Shown here piece by piece: positions 37,476-45,651 of a stretch of 64,000 bases of DNA (positions are counted from its first letter, which is position 1; each line of letters starts with the position of its first letter). The notes under the pieces are model-generated. The model was given only the letters and a program-made list of their open reading frames with translations. It ran no database searches and was not told the origin of the DNA. Position numbers and translations under genes: made by a program. This stretch comes from an uncultured Bacteroidales bacterium (GTDB lineage Bacteria; Bacteroidota; Bacteroidia; Bacteroidales; SZUA-534), in the NCBI GenBank assembly GCA_902790595.1, contig CADASL010000003.1:186001-250000 (forward strand). Reading direction: 5' to 3'.

Positions 37476-38042
37476 TTAATAATTACTTATATTGCTTCTA
37501 TAATATTCCACGTCACCGTTAGCCTTAATTACAGTTTTTGTATAGCCACTCATTATCGGAAAATTATAAATGAGCATAGTCATTTGCTCAATTTTTTTCT
37601 GATAACCCAACTCTAACTTTACATCGGGCGCCGATTTATGCTCGCCATACAGCACCATACCAGGTTTGAAGTTCCAGCCTGCCTCTTCCAAATCCTCTGC
37701 ATACTTTCCAACAGCGTCCCATTCGCAGTCAGAAACCTTTGCAATAAGATTTCTCAATTCACAATTTGGTGTCAGATAAGTTATCACTTCAAATGCTCCA
37801 AATTCAGGCACAACCAGATTCTCGGTCAACTTGTTTTTTGGCAGATATTTGGTAACCAATTCAATTTCGTTATCTAGCAATGAAAGGTATGTCTGTTCGT
37901 CAATCGAAATGGTTGCGTCGGCAGTAAGGTTTTGGATTTCGGATTTAATTCTCGCATCGCGCACGGAATCGCCCGTGAATGCCTGCGCCCAAAGCGCGGC
38001 ACCCACAAAAACCATAACCGCCGATAACAGAATCCTTTTCAT
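37476..38042 (-). CDS. Secreted protein of unknown function inside the atp gene run
   Basis: 188 residues with a clear signal peptide (MKRILLSAVMVFVGAALWAQ, cut near AQA). The mature part is soluble, mixed alpha/beta, with two Cys (ELRNLIAKVSDCEW and a nearby Cys in LTPNCEL) that could pair. I recognise no family. It lies between atpB (15 bases) and atpE (35 bases), where most bacteria have nothing. A periplasmic protein made with the Fo subunits might assist assembly or simply be a passenger. Confidence 0.75.
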   Translation of the reverse strand: MKRILLSAVMVFVGAALWAQAFTGDSVRDARIKSEIQNLTADATISIDEQTYLSLLDNEIELVTKYLPKNKLTENLVVPEFGAFEVITYLTPNCELRNLIAKVSDCEWDAVGKYAEDLEEAGWNFKPGMVLYGEHKSAPDVKLELGYQKKIEQMTMLIYNFPIMSGYTKTVIKANGDVEYYRSNISNY

Positions 38043-38057
38043 TTTTCAATTTTCAAT

Positions 38058-39155
38058 TTATTCCTCCCCGCCTTTCACCGCCATACCAATATACATTGCC
38101 GTCAGCATTGTGAAAATGTAGGCCTGAAGCGCAGCAACAAGCAACTCCAGAACGTCCATAAACAGCACAAAGACAATGGAAACGGGCGAAATCAGCACGC
38201 TCTTGAATATGAATATCAGCGAAATGAAACTCAATACGATAATGTGGCCCGCGGTAATGTTGGCGAACAATCGAATCATTAGCGAGAAGGGCTTGGTGAA
38301 CAGGCCTATCAACTCAATCACCGTCATTATCGGCTTGACCAGAACGGGCGGGCCAGGCATCCAAACAATCTCTTTCCAATAGTGCTTCGAACCTGATACA
38401 TTGGTGATTATGAATGTGAACAGGGCCAGCAGCATTGTTACTGCAATGTTGCCCGTCAGGTTGGCGCCCATTGGCAGCAAGCCGAGCATATTGTTTATCC
38501 AAATGAAGAAGAAGAGCGTGAGCAGATAGGGCAGATACTTGCGGTAGTGCGCTTCGCCCAGGTTGGGCACTGCAATCTCGTCTTTGACAAACAGAATGAG
38601 CGGCTCGGTGAATCCGCGCAGGCCTGTGGGCACTTCGCCGTATTTTTTGTAGCCGCGCGCGGTGGCAATGAAAATCCAGAGCAGCAGAATGGCCGAAAGC
38701 ATCATCGAAGCCACGTTTTTGGTTATGGAAAGGTCGAGCGGTGCGGCGTTCAGAATGGCGCCGTGCTCATCGTGCCTGAGTTGGCCGTTCTCTGCAAAGT
38801 AAATCTTGTCGTGGTGCAGAATGTACTCACGGCTGCCCCCGCCGCGCACAACAGTCTTCTTGCCTTCGTCAAACGCCGACGACATAAAAACGTCAAGGTG
38901 GCCGTCGCTATATAATATAATAGGTAGCGGAATGGCCACTGCCGACTCGCTGCCGTCGGGGGCCAAGCGGTCGTAGAAGTGCCACGAGTGCGAGTCTTTT
39001 ATGTGGTGCATTATGACTTCGCCCGCGTCGAAGCCTTTTTCTGACGGTGCAATGGCTGCCGCCGTGTCGGTCTGATTAGGAATGGTGTCTTGCGCAAATA
39101 TCGGGTTTGCCGCCAACAAAAGGCACGTTGCAACCAATGATTTTAAAAGTCCCAT
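38058..39155 (-). CDS. atpB: ATP synthase a subunit with N-terminal periplasmic extension
   Basis: 365 residues, about 120 longer than E. coli a. It begins with a signal-like helix (LVATCLLLAANPIFAQ) and a soluble stretch with HHIKDSHSWHFYD and HHDKIYF, the Bacteroidetes extension. Six or so helices follow; the essential half-channel Arg is R295 in LMIRLFANITAGH. First gene of the ATP synthase run: atpB-(secreted protein)-E-F-H-A-G-(epimerase, polyprenyl synthase)-D-(two DUF3784)-C. No clear TAnnTTTG box is found in the 309 bases upstream. Confidence 0.95.
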   Translation of the reverse strand: MGLLKSLVATCLLLAANPIFAQDTIPNQTDTAAAIAPSEKGFDAGEVIMHHIKDSHSWHFYDRLAPDGSESAVAIPLPIILYSDGHLDVFMSSAFDEGKKTVVRGGGSREYILHHDKIYFAENGQLRHDEHGAILNAAPLDLSITKNVASMMLSAILLLWIFIATARGYKKYGEVPTGLRGFTEPLILFVKDEIAVPNLGEAHYRKYLPYLLTLFFFIWINNMLGLLPMGANLTGNIAVTMLLALFTFIITNVSGSKHYWKEIVWMPGPPVLVKPIMTVIELIGLFTKPFSLMIRLFANITAGHIIVLSFISLIFIFKSVLISPVSIVFVLFMDVLELLVAALQAYIFTMLTAMYIGMAVKGGEE

Positions 39156-39464
39156 ATCATCAAAATAATAATCAAGTTTAGTGTAACTGTTTAAACACTA
39201 TTTATTTAGCATTTTGGGGACAGCTACATTCTTTTCGCATTTAAGCGTCTTTTAAAGGTAGGATTATTTTTGATAAAGTGTAACCTTTTGGAAGAAAAAT
39301 TGAGGACTCGTGAATAATTGTCTAATTTACAATGTGTTTTTGCAAGAATGGAGCCTCTGAAACATTTGATTGGCGCTTTTCCGCGCGTCCGGGCACAACT
39401 ATCATAGGCACAAAACGATAAGCCGATTCAAAATTCATTTATTTTTGCCCAAAACAAATCAGCT
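39156..39464. other. Divergent intergenic region between atpB and the C_GCAxxG gene
   Basis: 309 bases without a gene. On the plus strand two TATTTTTG boxes occur (39265-39272 and 39440-39447); the second serves the gene at 39465. For atpB no TAnnTTTG match was found on the minus strand, so its promoter is either non-consensus or regulated. No stem-loop of note. Confidence 0.5.
39440..39447 (+). promoter_or_regulatory. Putative -7 box (TATTTTTG) before the C_GCAxxG gene
   Basis: Exact TAnnTTTG, 17 bases before the ATG at 39465, implying a very short leader, as is common in Bacteroidetes. Confidence 0.55.
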
Positions 39465-39923
39465 ATGACAAAACAGGAAGCCATTGACAAGGCATTGGCC
39501 TATTTCAAAGAGGGATACGCGTGCTCGCAGTCGGTTGCAATGACATTTGCGCCCGAGTTTGGCGCTGATGCGAACACTGTTGCTATGATTTCGGCGCCGT
39601 TTGGTGGCGGAATGGGGCGCTTGCGCGGAAAATGCGGTGCCGTGACTGGCGCTTTTATGGTGCTTGGAATGGCCACGGGCAAGTACGACCCAAAGGATAT
39701 GAACACCAAACTGGCGCAATACAAAAAAGTGCAGGACCTGAACGCCAGCATTGTAAACATTTATGGCACAGCCGAATGTGGCGAGCTGCTGAAAAAGAAA
39801 GTCAGCAAGGAGCAAGTTGAGGCGCGCGCCCATCACAATATTGTTTGCACAGGTTTGATAGAAGATTCGGTTTCGGCTCTATATGACATTCTCTACCCCG
39901 AAAATACGGGTAAAGCGCAATAA
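39465..39923 (+). CDS. C_GCAxxG_C_C family protein
   Basis: 152 residues carrying the four Cys that name the family: C20 (YACSQSV), C57 (GRLRGKCGAVTGAFMVLG), C105 (AECGEL) and C128 (NIVCTG). The Cys pattern suggests a redox or metal site; some relatives occur with molybdenum or electron-transfer enzymes, but the function is unknown. Cytoplasmic, all-helical by look. Stands alone under its own promoter; 66 bases to the next gene. Confidence 0.9.
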   Translation: MTKQEAIDKALAYFKEGYACSQSVAMTFAPEFGADANTVAMISAPFGGGMGRLRGKCGAVTGAFMVLGMATGKYDPKDMNTKLAQYKKVQDLNASIVNIYGTAECGELLKKKVSKEQVEARAHHNIVCTGLIEDSVSALYDILYPENTGKAQ

Positions 39924-39958
39924 TCTGATTGTCATATAAAGAGAAAACGAAAAAAATA

Positions 39959-39966
39959 TACTTTTG
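39959..39966 (+). promoter_or_regulatory. Putative -7 box (TACTTTTG) before the coiled-coil gene
   Basis: Exact TAnnTTTG, 23 bases before the GTG start at 39990. An ATTG lies at 39928-39931, too far for a standard -33 box. Confidence 0.5.
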
Positions 39967-39989
39967 CCTCACACTAAAATCAAATCATT

Positions 39990-40904
39990 GTGGATAATTT
40001 AAAGGATTTTGAATCGACAACGGGCGGCGGACGGAACAAGAAGCTTGTCACCATCATCGTCGTGGAATCAATACTACTGGTTGTGTTGTGCTTTCTGTAC
40101 TTCTCAAAGACCTACACAAGCCACATTCAGACCATAACCATCAATCAGGTTTCGGAAGAGAAGGACTCGCTGACAGTGCAGTATCATCTGCTGCTGACCG
40201 ACTACGAGAACATTGAGACCAGCAACGACAGCATCTCGGCGCAGCTTGAGAAAGAAAAAGAGCACATCAAGCAGCTGATGACCGAGCTGAAGGCCACCAA
40301 ATCGGAGAACAAAGCGCAAATCAACAAGCTCAAGAAGGAGCTTAAAACCCTGCGCGACGTGATGAAGAGTTTTGTCCACACCATCGATTCGCTCAACACG
40401 CTCAACATCCAGCTCACCGAGGAGAACACTCAGGTGAAGAAGCAAATAACACAGGCCAAACAAGAGAACAAGCAACTGACCAAGAAATACGAGGAAGCCG
40501 CAACCAAAGTGGCCAAGGCGTCGGTAATCAAGGCCATCAACACCGGTATGGAAAGCTACACAGCCAAAGGCAAACCGGCCAACAAAGCCAAGAAGGTTAA
40601 ACGCCTGGCAGTGAAATTCACTCTCGACGAGAACCCGATTGCGCCGCAGGGTAACAAAAAGGTCTACATCCGCATCATTACCCCCGACGGCCTGATGATG
40701 GTGAACAAAGAGCAGGAAACGTTCAAATTCGAAGACGACAAGATAACCTTCTCGGCCTTGCGCGAGGTTGACTACAAGGGCGAAAAGGTTGATATGGTTA
40801 TTTATTACGAATGCGACGAAGGCGAGCTGACTTCGGGAACCTACAAAACCGAAATCTTCTGCGACGGCAGTATGATTGGCTCGACCGAAATTGTTTTGAA
40901 ATAG
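39990..40904 (+). CDS. Membrane-anchored coiled-coil protein with beta C-terminal domain
   Basis: 304 residues, GTG start (no nearby ATG in frame). Short cytoplasmic head, one membrane helix (LVTIIVVESILLVVLCFLYF, about 20-39), then a coiled coil of about 120 residues (Lys/Glu/Leu heptads from DSISAQLEKEKEHIKQ to EEAATKVAKA), and a C-terminal beta domain with KFTLDENPIAPQGNKKVYIR. I recall this tail type in Bacteroidetes proteins annotated only as hypothetical. It lies 25 bases before trpS and may be co-transcribed with it. A periplasmic spacer or envelope role is plausible. Confidence 0.75.
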   Translation: MDNLKDFESTTGGGRNKKLVTIIVVESILLVVLCFLYFSKTYTSHIQTITINQVSEEKDSLTVQYHLLLTDYENIETSNDSISAQLEKEKEHIKQLMTELKATKSENKAQINKLKKELKTLRDVMKSFVHTIDSLNTLNIQLTEENTQVKKQITQAKQENKQLTKKYEEAATKVAKASVIKAINTGMESYTAKGKPANKAKKVKRLAVKFTLDENPIAPQGNKKVYIRIITPDGLMMVNKEQETFKFEDDKITFSALREVDYKGEKVDMVIYYECDEGELTSGTYKTEIFCDGSMIGSTEIVLK

Positions 40905-40929
40905 CACATTAGATTAGTAAACAATATTT

Positions 40930-41919
40930 ATGGATATAGTTTTAAGCGGTATCCGGCCCACCGGAAACCTTCATTTGGGCAACTACTACGGAGCTGTCAA
41001 AAGCTTTGTGAAGATGCAGGACGAGTATAAATGCTTCTATTTTATTGCCGACTGGCACTCGCTCACAACTCACCCGACACCCGAAAACATACAAAACAGC
41101 GCACGCACCATTCTGGCCGAGTACCTGGCTTGCGGCATCGACCCCGACAAGGCCACAATCTACATCCAGAGCGACGTACCTGAAACTATCGAACTCTACC
41201 TTTATCTCAATATGAACACCTACATTGGCGAGCTGAGTCGTGTGACAACCTTCAAGGAGAAGGCCCGCAAACAACCCGACAACGTCAATGCCGGACTGTT
41301 CACCTACCCCACGCTGATGGCGGCAGACATTCTTCAGCACCGCGCCTTGAAAGTGCCTGTTGGTAAAGACCAGGAGCAGAATATGGAGATGGCCCGCAAG
41401 TGCGCACGCCGTTTCAACAATATCTACGGCGTGGAGTTCTTCCCCGAGCCGCAGAATTTCTACTTCAGCCAACACGCTGTGAAGGTTCCCGGACTCGACG
41501 GCAGCGGCAAGATGGGCAAGAGCGAAGGCAACTGCATCTATCTTTACGAAGATGCCAAGACGATTACCAAAAAGGTGATGCGCGCCGTGACCGACGCCGG
41601 TCCGCAAGCGCCCAACAGCCCAAAACCCGAAGTGATTCAGAACCTGTTCACGCTGATGGAAATAGCGAGCGAGCCTGATACCTACAAGTATTTCGACGAG
41701 AAATGGAACGACTGCACGCTGCGCTACGGCGATATGAAAAAGCAGCTGGCTGAAGATATTGTAAAGACCATTGCGCCAATCCGCGAGCGCATTCTCGAGT
41801 ATTCGGGCAACACTGAACTGCTTGACAAAATTGCCCGTCAGGGTGCCGAGAAAGCCCGCGAGAGCGCATCGGCCACACTCAAAGAAGTTCGTAAGATAAT
41901 CGGTTTCAAAGTTTATTAA
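40930..41919 (+). CDS. trpS: Tryptophanyl-tRNA synthetase
   Basis: 329 residues; class I synthetase charging tRNA-Trp. The HIGH-like motif is GNLHLGNY (residues 13-19 region), the KMSKS-like motif KMGKSEGN (near 195), and YPTLMAADILQHRALKVPVG with VGKDQEQN bind Trp. Normal length. Followed after 11 bases by the heptose kinase gene on the same strand. Confidence 0.96.
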   Translation: MDIVLSGIRPTGNLHLGNYYGAVKSFVKMQDEYKCFYFIADWHSLTTHPTPENIQNSARTILAEYLACGIDPDKATIYIQSDVPETIELYLYLNMNTYIGELSRVTTFKEKARKQPDNVNAGLFTYPTLMAADILQHRALKVPVGKDQEQNMEMARKCARRFNNIYGVEFFPEPQNFYFSQHAVKVPGLDGSGKMGKSEGNCIYLYEDAKTITKKVMRAVTDAGPQAPNSPKPEVIQNLFTLMEIASEPDTYKYFDEKWNDCTLRYGDMKKQLAEDIVKTIAPIRERILEYSGNTELLDKIARQGAEKARESASATLKEVRKIIGFKVY

Positions 41920-41930
41920 ACCACAGTGAT

Positions 41931-42929
41931 ATGAGTCAGGCGCAATTGATTACCGACGCGTTTGCCAAATGCGGCCAGTTCAACATTCTGGTTGTGGGAG
42001 ACGTAATGATTGACGCCTATATGTGGGGCAAGGTTGACCGTATTTCGCCTGAAGCGCCAGTACCAATCATATCAATCAAAAGCCACGAGGAACGGCTTGG
42101 CGGTGCAGCCAATGTGGGACTGAACGTGAAGGCGATGGGTGCCAATCCGGTGATGTGCGCCGTTATTGGCAACGATGAGAAGGGCGACCTTCTCTGCCGT
42201 CTGCTCGAGCAGAACAGAATGACCGCCGACGGCATTATCAAGTCGGACAATCGCAAGACAACCGTCAAAACGCGCATTATCAGCAGCAACCAGCACCTTC
42301 TGCGCATCGATGACGAGCAGACCGCACCGCTGCCCGAAGAGATTGAAAAACAATTCATCAGCCACATCGACAGCCTGTTTGGTAAATGCAAGTTCGATGC
42401 CGTGATTTTTGAAGATTACGACAAGGGCAACATCACTCCCGCTATTATTGAACACGTTGTGGCTCAAGCACAAAAACGCAACATACCGACACTTGTCGAC
42501 CCCAAAAAGCGCAATTTCACCAACTATAAAGGCGTAACTCTCTTTAAACCAAACTTTAAGGAGATATGCGAAGGGCTTAAAATCACACTTGCCAAAGGCG
42601 ACTTCGACGCCCTCAACGCCGCGGCGCAACAACTGCGCTCAATGCTCGGCGCCACCCACATAATGGTAACGCTTTCTGAATTAGGCGTTTTCATCACCGA
42701 TGGCGACAGCTACTCGCGCACGCCAGCCGAAATCCGCGACATTGCCGACGTTTCGGGCGCGGGCGATACGGTTATCAGCGTGGCCTCGTGCTGTATGGCT
42801 GCCGGTCTGCCACCCGTTTTAACGGCGCAGATTGCCAATATTGCCGGCGGTCTGGTCTGTGAAAAGGTCGGCGTTGTGCCTGTTGACAAGGAGGCTTTGT
42901 TAGCCGATGTTGTTACAAAATTAGGGTAG
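41931..42929 (+). CDS. D-glycero-beta-D-manno-heptose-7-phosphate kinase (RfaE/HldE domain I type)
   Basis: 332-residue PfkB/ribokinase-family protein. It has the RfaE opening ILVVGDVMIDAYMWGKVDRI with SPEAPVPI, the GGAANVGLNVKAMGAN loop and the catalytic ADVSGAGDTVIS near 272-283 (Asp of GAGD as base). The cytidylyltransferase half found in bifunctional HldE is absent, so a separate hldE-C gene is expected elsewhere. It phosphorylates heptose-7-P at C1 for the LPS core, the same pathway block as KdsB. Likely co-transcribed with trpS. Confidence 0.9.
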   Translation: MSQAQLITDAFAKCGQFNILVVGDVMIDAYMWGKVDRISPEAPVPIISIKSHEERLGGAANVGLNVKAMGANPVMCAVIGNDEKGDLLCRLLEQNRMTADGIIKSDNRKTTVKTRIISSNQHLLRIDDEQTAPLPEEIEKQFISHIDSLFGKCKFDAVIFEDYDKGNITPAIIEHVVAQAQKRNIPTLVDPKKRNFTNYKGVTLFKPNFKEICEGLKITLAKGDFDALNAAAQQLRSMLGATHIMVTLSELGVFITDGDSYSRTPAEIRDIADVSGAGDTVISVASCCMAAGLPPVLTAQIANIAGGLVCEKVGVVPVDKEALLADVVTKLG

Positions 42930-42964
42930 CAAAACACCGCCTGCGAATAGACCGACTTTGTATA

Positions 42965-43258
42965 TCAGTTGGTTCCATTCGCACACTGTTTCTCGTCGAG
43001 AAAAGGTGCAACATCCATCTCCTCAAGTTCAGCCATTATTTTGACCGCTTCGGCGCGCGACTGGCCGCAAATGAGCGGGTCGGGTTGGAAGGCGCCGCAA
43101 ATGCGCGGGCGTTCGGGACGGCCGAAAATCTTGCAGCGCAAATCGTCGTCAAGGTTAACGCAGCGCACGCCCGCAGGCTTGCCGTTGGGCATTCCTGGAA
43201 TGGGCGAACTTATCGAAATCACTATGCAGCAGGCTGCACATCCTGGGCGGCATTCCAT
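42965..43258 (-). CDS. YkgJ-family cysteine cluster protein
   Basis: 97 residues from the ATG at 43258 (MECRPGCAACC). The CxxxCxxCC start (C3, C7, C10, C11) plus C33, C42, C54 and C64 fit the UPF0153/YkgJ zinc- or Fe-S-binding family. RCKIFGRPERPRICGAF is typical of the family's second half. Function unknown. Its 3' end meets the heptose kinase tail to tail; the start is 77 bases past the end of hsdM. An extension to 43366 would overlap hsdM and is rejected. Confidence 0.88.
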   Translation of the reverse strand: MECRPGCAACCIVISISSPIPGMPNGKPAGVRCVNLDDDLRCKIFGRPERPRICGAFQPDPLICGQSRAEAVKIMAELEEMDVAPFLDEKQCANGTN

Positions 43259-43335
43259 AATTATCGTTTTAAATGACCAAAAAAATGTTTTGCAAAAGCA
43301 ATTGATACACTGCGTTTTAAACAGAACGAGCCAAA

Positions 43336-44841
43336 CTATGCATTTGCCAACACCTTTCTGAAACAAGCGATTCCTTCCTCCAAATTCTCTATTATCTCAG
43401 CGGCAATCTCATCGGGTTCGGGCAGGTTGTCAAGGTCGGTAAGGCTCTTGTCCTTTATCCAAAAAATGTCGAGATTGGTTTTGTCGCGGGCTATTATCTC
43501 GTCGTAGGTGAACTTGCGCCAACGGCCCTCGGGGTTCGCCTCGCTCCACGTTTCGGTGCGAAGGTTGCGGTTTTCGGGGTTGTAGCACTTAATGAAATCT
43601 GCCAAATCATCGAACGTGAGTGGCGACTTTTTGAGCGTATGGTGAATGTTGGTGCGGTAATCGTATATCCAAATGTCCTTGGTCTGCACATCCTTGCTGG
43701 CTGGGCGGTTATCGAAGAACAAAACATTGGCTTTCACGCCGTTGGCGTAGAAGATTCCCGTCGGCAGACGCAGAATGGTATGCAACTCGGTGGTTTTCAT
43801 CAGCTGCTTGCGTATCTCTTCGCCCGCACCACCTTCGAACAGCACATTGTCGGGCAAAACGACAGCCGCCTGACCGTTGATTTTCAGCAAGGTCTTGATA
43901 TGCTGAAGGAAATTCAACTGCTTGTTGGACGTTGTTTCCCAAAAATCCTGGCGGTTGTAACTCAAATCCTCTTTCTCCACCTCACCGTCCTCGTTGGTAA
44001 TGGTTATGCTGCTCTTTTTACCGAAAGGCGGATTGGTGAGCACATAGTCGTAGCGGTTGCCCGTGTCGGACACAAGGGCATCGTTGGGCGAAATGAAGTC
44101 CTCGCTGTCGAGTTCGCCAATGTTGTGCAGATAAAGGTTCATCAAGCACAGACGGCGCGTGTTGGCCACAATCTCGTTGCCGAAGAAGGTCTTTTTCTTC
44201 AGAAACAGTTTCTGGTCTTTGTTGAGCGGCTGACCTGCAATATAATCGTAAGCGGCAAGGAAGAAACCACCCGTTCCGCAGGCAGGGTCGATAATGGTCT
44301 TTTCGGGCTTGGGGCGCACACACGCCACCATAGCACGTATCAGGGCACGGGGCGTAAAATATTGTCCTGCACCACTTTTGGTATCTTCGGCGTTCTTTTC
44401 CAAAAGACCTTCGTAAATCTTGCCCTTCACATCGGAACCCATCAGCGACCAATTCTCGCGGTTGATCATCTCAATGACGCGCAACAGTTTGGCTGGGTCC
44501 TGAATCTTGTTCTGGCTCTTGGTGTAAATCTGCCCCAACATTCCTTTTTCGGTGGCAAGGCTGCGAAGCATCTGCACATAGTAGGCTTCCAATTCGGCGC
44601 CACGCTTGCTGGTCAGGGTCTCCCAATCGCACATTTCGCCGTCGGGGATTTCCCTGCCTTCGGCATCTTTCAAATGCGGAAACTTCAGCCCCTTGTTGTA
44701 TGGCGGGCGGTTCATCTCATCGGCCATTTTCAGAAAGAGCAGATAGGTGATTTGCTCCAAATAGTCGCCATAACTTACGCCATCGTCGCGCAGGACATTG
44801 GCCATATTCCAAATCTTTGATATGATTGCTGATTCGGTCAT
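43336..44841 (-). CDS. hsdM: Type I restriction-modification methyltransferase HsdM
   Basis: 501 residues; adenine-N6 methylation subunit. N-terminal HsdM domain with NVLRDDGVSYGDYLEQITYL, SAM-binding DPACGTGGFFLAAYDYI (near 185) and the catalytic NPPFGKK (near 271), the gamma-class N6-adenine motif. The C-terminal helix binds HsdS. Last gene of the locus in transcription order but 314 bases after the GIY-YIG gene, with its own promoter and a striking operator array upstream, so M may be controlled separately from R and S. It ends beside the YkgJ gene at the normal-GC boundary. Confidence 0.95.
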   Translation of the reverse strand: MTESAIISKIWNMANVLRDDGVSYGDYLEQITYLLFLKMADEMNRPPYNKGLKFPHLKDAEGREIPDGEMCDWETLTSKRGAELEAYYVQMLRSLATEKGMLGQIYTKSQNKIQDPAKLLRVIEMINRENWSLMGSDVKGKIYEGLLEKNAEDTKSGAGQYFTPRALIRAMVACVRPKPEKTIIDPACGTGGFFLAAYDYIAGQPLNKDQKLFLKKKTFFGNEIVANTRRLCLMNLYLHNIGELDSEDFISPNDALVSDTGNRYDYVLTNPPFGKKSSITITNEDGEVEKEDLSYNRQDFWETTSNKQLNFLQHIKTLLKINGQAAVVLPDNVLFEGGAGEEIRKQLMKTTELHTILRLPTGIFYANGVKANVLFFDNRPASKDVQTKDIWIYDYRTNIHHTLKKSPLTFDDLADFIKCYNPENRNLRTETWSEANPEGRWRKFTYDEIIARDKTNLDIFWIKDKSLTDLDNLPEPDEIAAEIIENLEEGIACFRKVLANA

Positions 44842-44957
44842 AAATATTCAGTCAAATAACCGTCAAATAAAAATATTGCTGTTTTTCAGAATGTTATATT
44901 GTTTTACATTAGTAAATATTCTTCGCAGTCAAATAAAGCCATACTCATATTTGAATG

Positions 44958-45037
44958 CCATATTTAACTTTAGGTAGTGCAAAGTTAAATATAACTATCC
45001 ATATTTAAGTTTATCGGTCCGAAAGTTAAATATGGAT
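44958..45037 (-). promoter_or_regulatory. Operator array and promoter of hsdM: four alternating 14-mers
   Basis: Four copies of AAAGTTAAATATGG lie at 44958-44971 (minus, perfect), 44981-44994 (plus, last two bases differ), 44999-45012 (minus, one change) and 45022-45035 (plus, perfect). Orientation alternates and spacing is 23, 18, 23. Adjacent copies pair as perfect 12-bp stems (44960-44971 with 44981-44992; 44998-45009 with 45026-45037). The minus-strand -7 box TAACTTTG (44980-44987) overlaps the second copy, so a bound regulator would cover the promoter. GTCAAATAA words at 44851, 44862 and 44938 add further repetition before the hsdM ATG at 44841. No protein is encoded in 44842-45155. Confidence 0.7.
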
Positions 45038-45068
45038 TTCCTTAATTAAAGGTACGCTTCTTTTTACG

Positions 45069-45110
45069 ATAATGACGAAACTTTAAAAAACCGATAAATT
45101 TCGTCATTAT
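45069..45110. repeat. 12-bp perfect stem-loop between hsdM operator and GIY-YIG gene
   Basis: ATAATGACGAAA (45069-45080) pairs exactly with TTTCGTCATTAT (45099-45110) around an 18-base AT-rich loop. No T tract follows directly on either strand, so it is a weak terminator; it may separate the GIY-YIG transcript from the hsdM promoter. Confidence 0.55.
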
Positions 45111-45138
45111 AGCATCGGGGCTTTGACAGGCTTTGTCG

Positions 45139-45266
45139 CGGTGCCTTCGACAGGCTCAGGCACCGCTAGTGGTCGTTGAGCTTGTCGAAACGACAGTGGT
45201 GCCTTTGTCAAGTTCTGTCGCGGTGGCTGAGCTTGCGTCTTTGGTGGCTGAGTTTGTCGAAGCCAC
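45139..45266. repeat. TTCGACARGCTCA palindromes, cluster 1 (3' flank of GIY-YIG copy 1)
   Basis: Three units plus a degraded one: 45139-45165 (plus; stem CGGTGCC/GGCACCG), 45172-45194 (minus; stem GTCG/CGAC), a truncated GGTGGCTGAGCTTGCG near 45222, and 45244-45266 (minus; stem GTGGCT/AGCCAC). The core is TTCGACARGCTCA or its complement. The innermost unit is translated as VASTNS in the tail of the GIY-YIG protein. Confidence 0.85.
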
Positions 45267-45554
45267 GTCCCTTTGTGCATAGCATTTTGCCAATTCGGGC
45301 AACTTGTCACATTGACCGTTTATCAATGCTTCTTTCTTTTTCCTGCTCCAACCCTGCACTTGCTTTTCCCGATAAAAGGCTTCGTCAATTCGCTGAAATT
45401 CTTCGTGGTACAGCAATTTTACTGGCGGGTGTTTCTTGGTATGATTCGAACCCTGACCCGAAAAATGCTCCTCCATCCGACGTTCCAAATCGTTTGTGCT
45501 GCCTGTGTAGTAACTGCCGTCGTTACAGAGTAATATGTACATATATCCTTTCAT
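45156..45554 (-). CDS. GIY-YIG nuclease-domain protein, copy 1
   Basis: 132 residues. The first 80 or so are a compact GIY-YIG domain of the YhbQ/UPF0213 kind: YMYILLCNDGSYYTGSTNDL holds the Y-I-L/Y-T-G pair, EHFSGQGSNHTKKHP the Arg/His side, and LPELAKC closes it; the catalytic Glu is probably that in HEEFQRIDEAFYREKQ. Beyond residue 95 the tail (VASTNSATKDASSATATE, then more Ser/Thr) is read from palindromic repeats and is unlikely to be folded. A second copy, at 49179-49541, is about 93% identical over the domain but with many silent changes. Palindromes flank both ends. Role unknown; DNA cleavage at the palindromes is my hypothesis. Confidence 0.85.
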   Translation of the reverse strand: MKGYMYILLCNDGSYYTGSTNDLERRMEEHFSGQGSNHTKKHPPVKLLYHEEFQRIDEAFYREKQVQGWSRKKKEALINGQCDKLPELAKCYAQRDVASTNSATKDASSATATELDKGTTVVSTSSTTTSGA

Positions 45555-45575
45555 AAATCTTTGTTTATCAATTTG

Positions 45576-45651
45576 GTGGCTGAGCCTGTCGAAGCCACAG
45601 TGGTGCCTTTCATTGCCTCTGCTACGGTGCCTTCGACAGGCTCAGGCACCG
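45576..45651. repeat. TTCGACARGCTCA palindromes, cluster 2 (5' flank of GIY-YIG copy 1)
   Basis: Two opposed units: 45576-45598 (minus; GTGGCT/AGCCAC) and 45625-45651 (plus; CGGTGCC/GGCACCG). The second overlaps the last codons and the stop of the PD-(D/E)XK-like gene (ending at 45642). Its sequence is identical to the unit at 45139-45165. Confidence 0.85.

Noticed and set aside
44958..45037. Rho-independent terminator pair
   Set aside because: The stems lack T tracts and consist of an iterated 14-mer in alternating orientation around a -7 box; operators are more likely.
45107..45310. 67-codon minus-strand frame in the repeat cluster
   Set aside because: Encoded by the palindromes and out of frame with the GIY-YIG gene.
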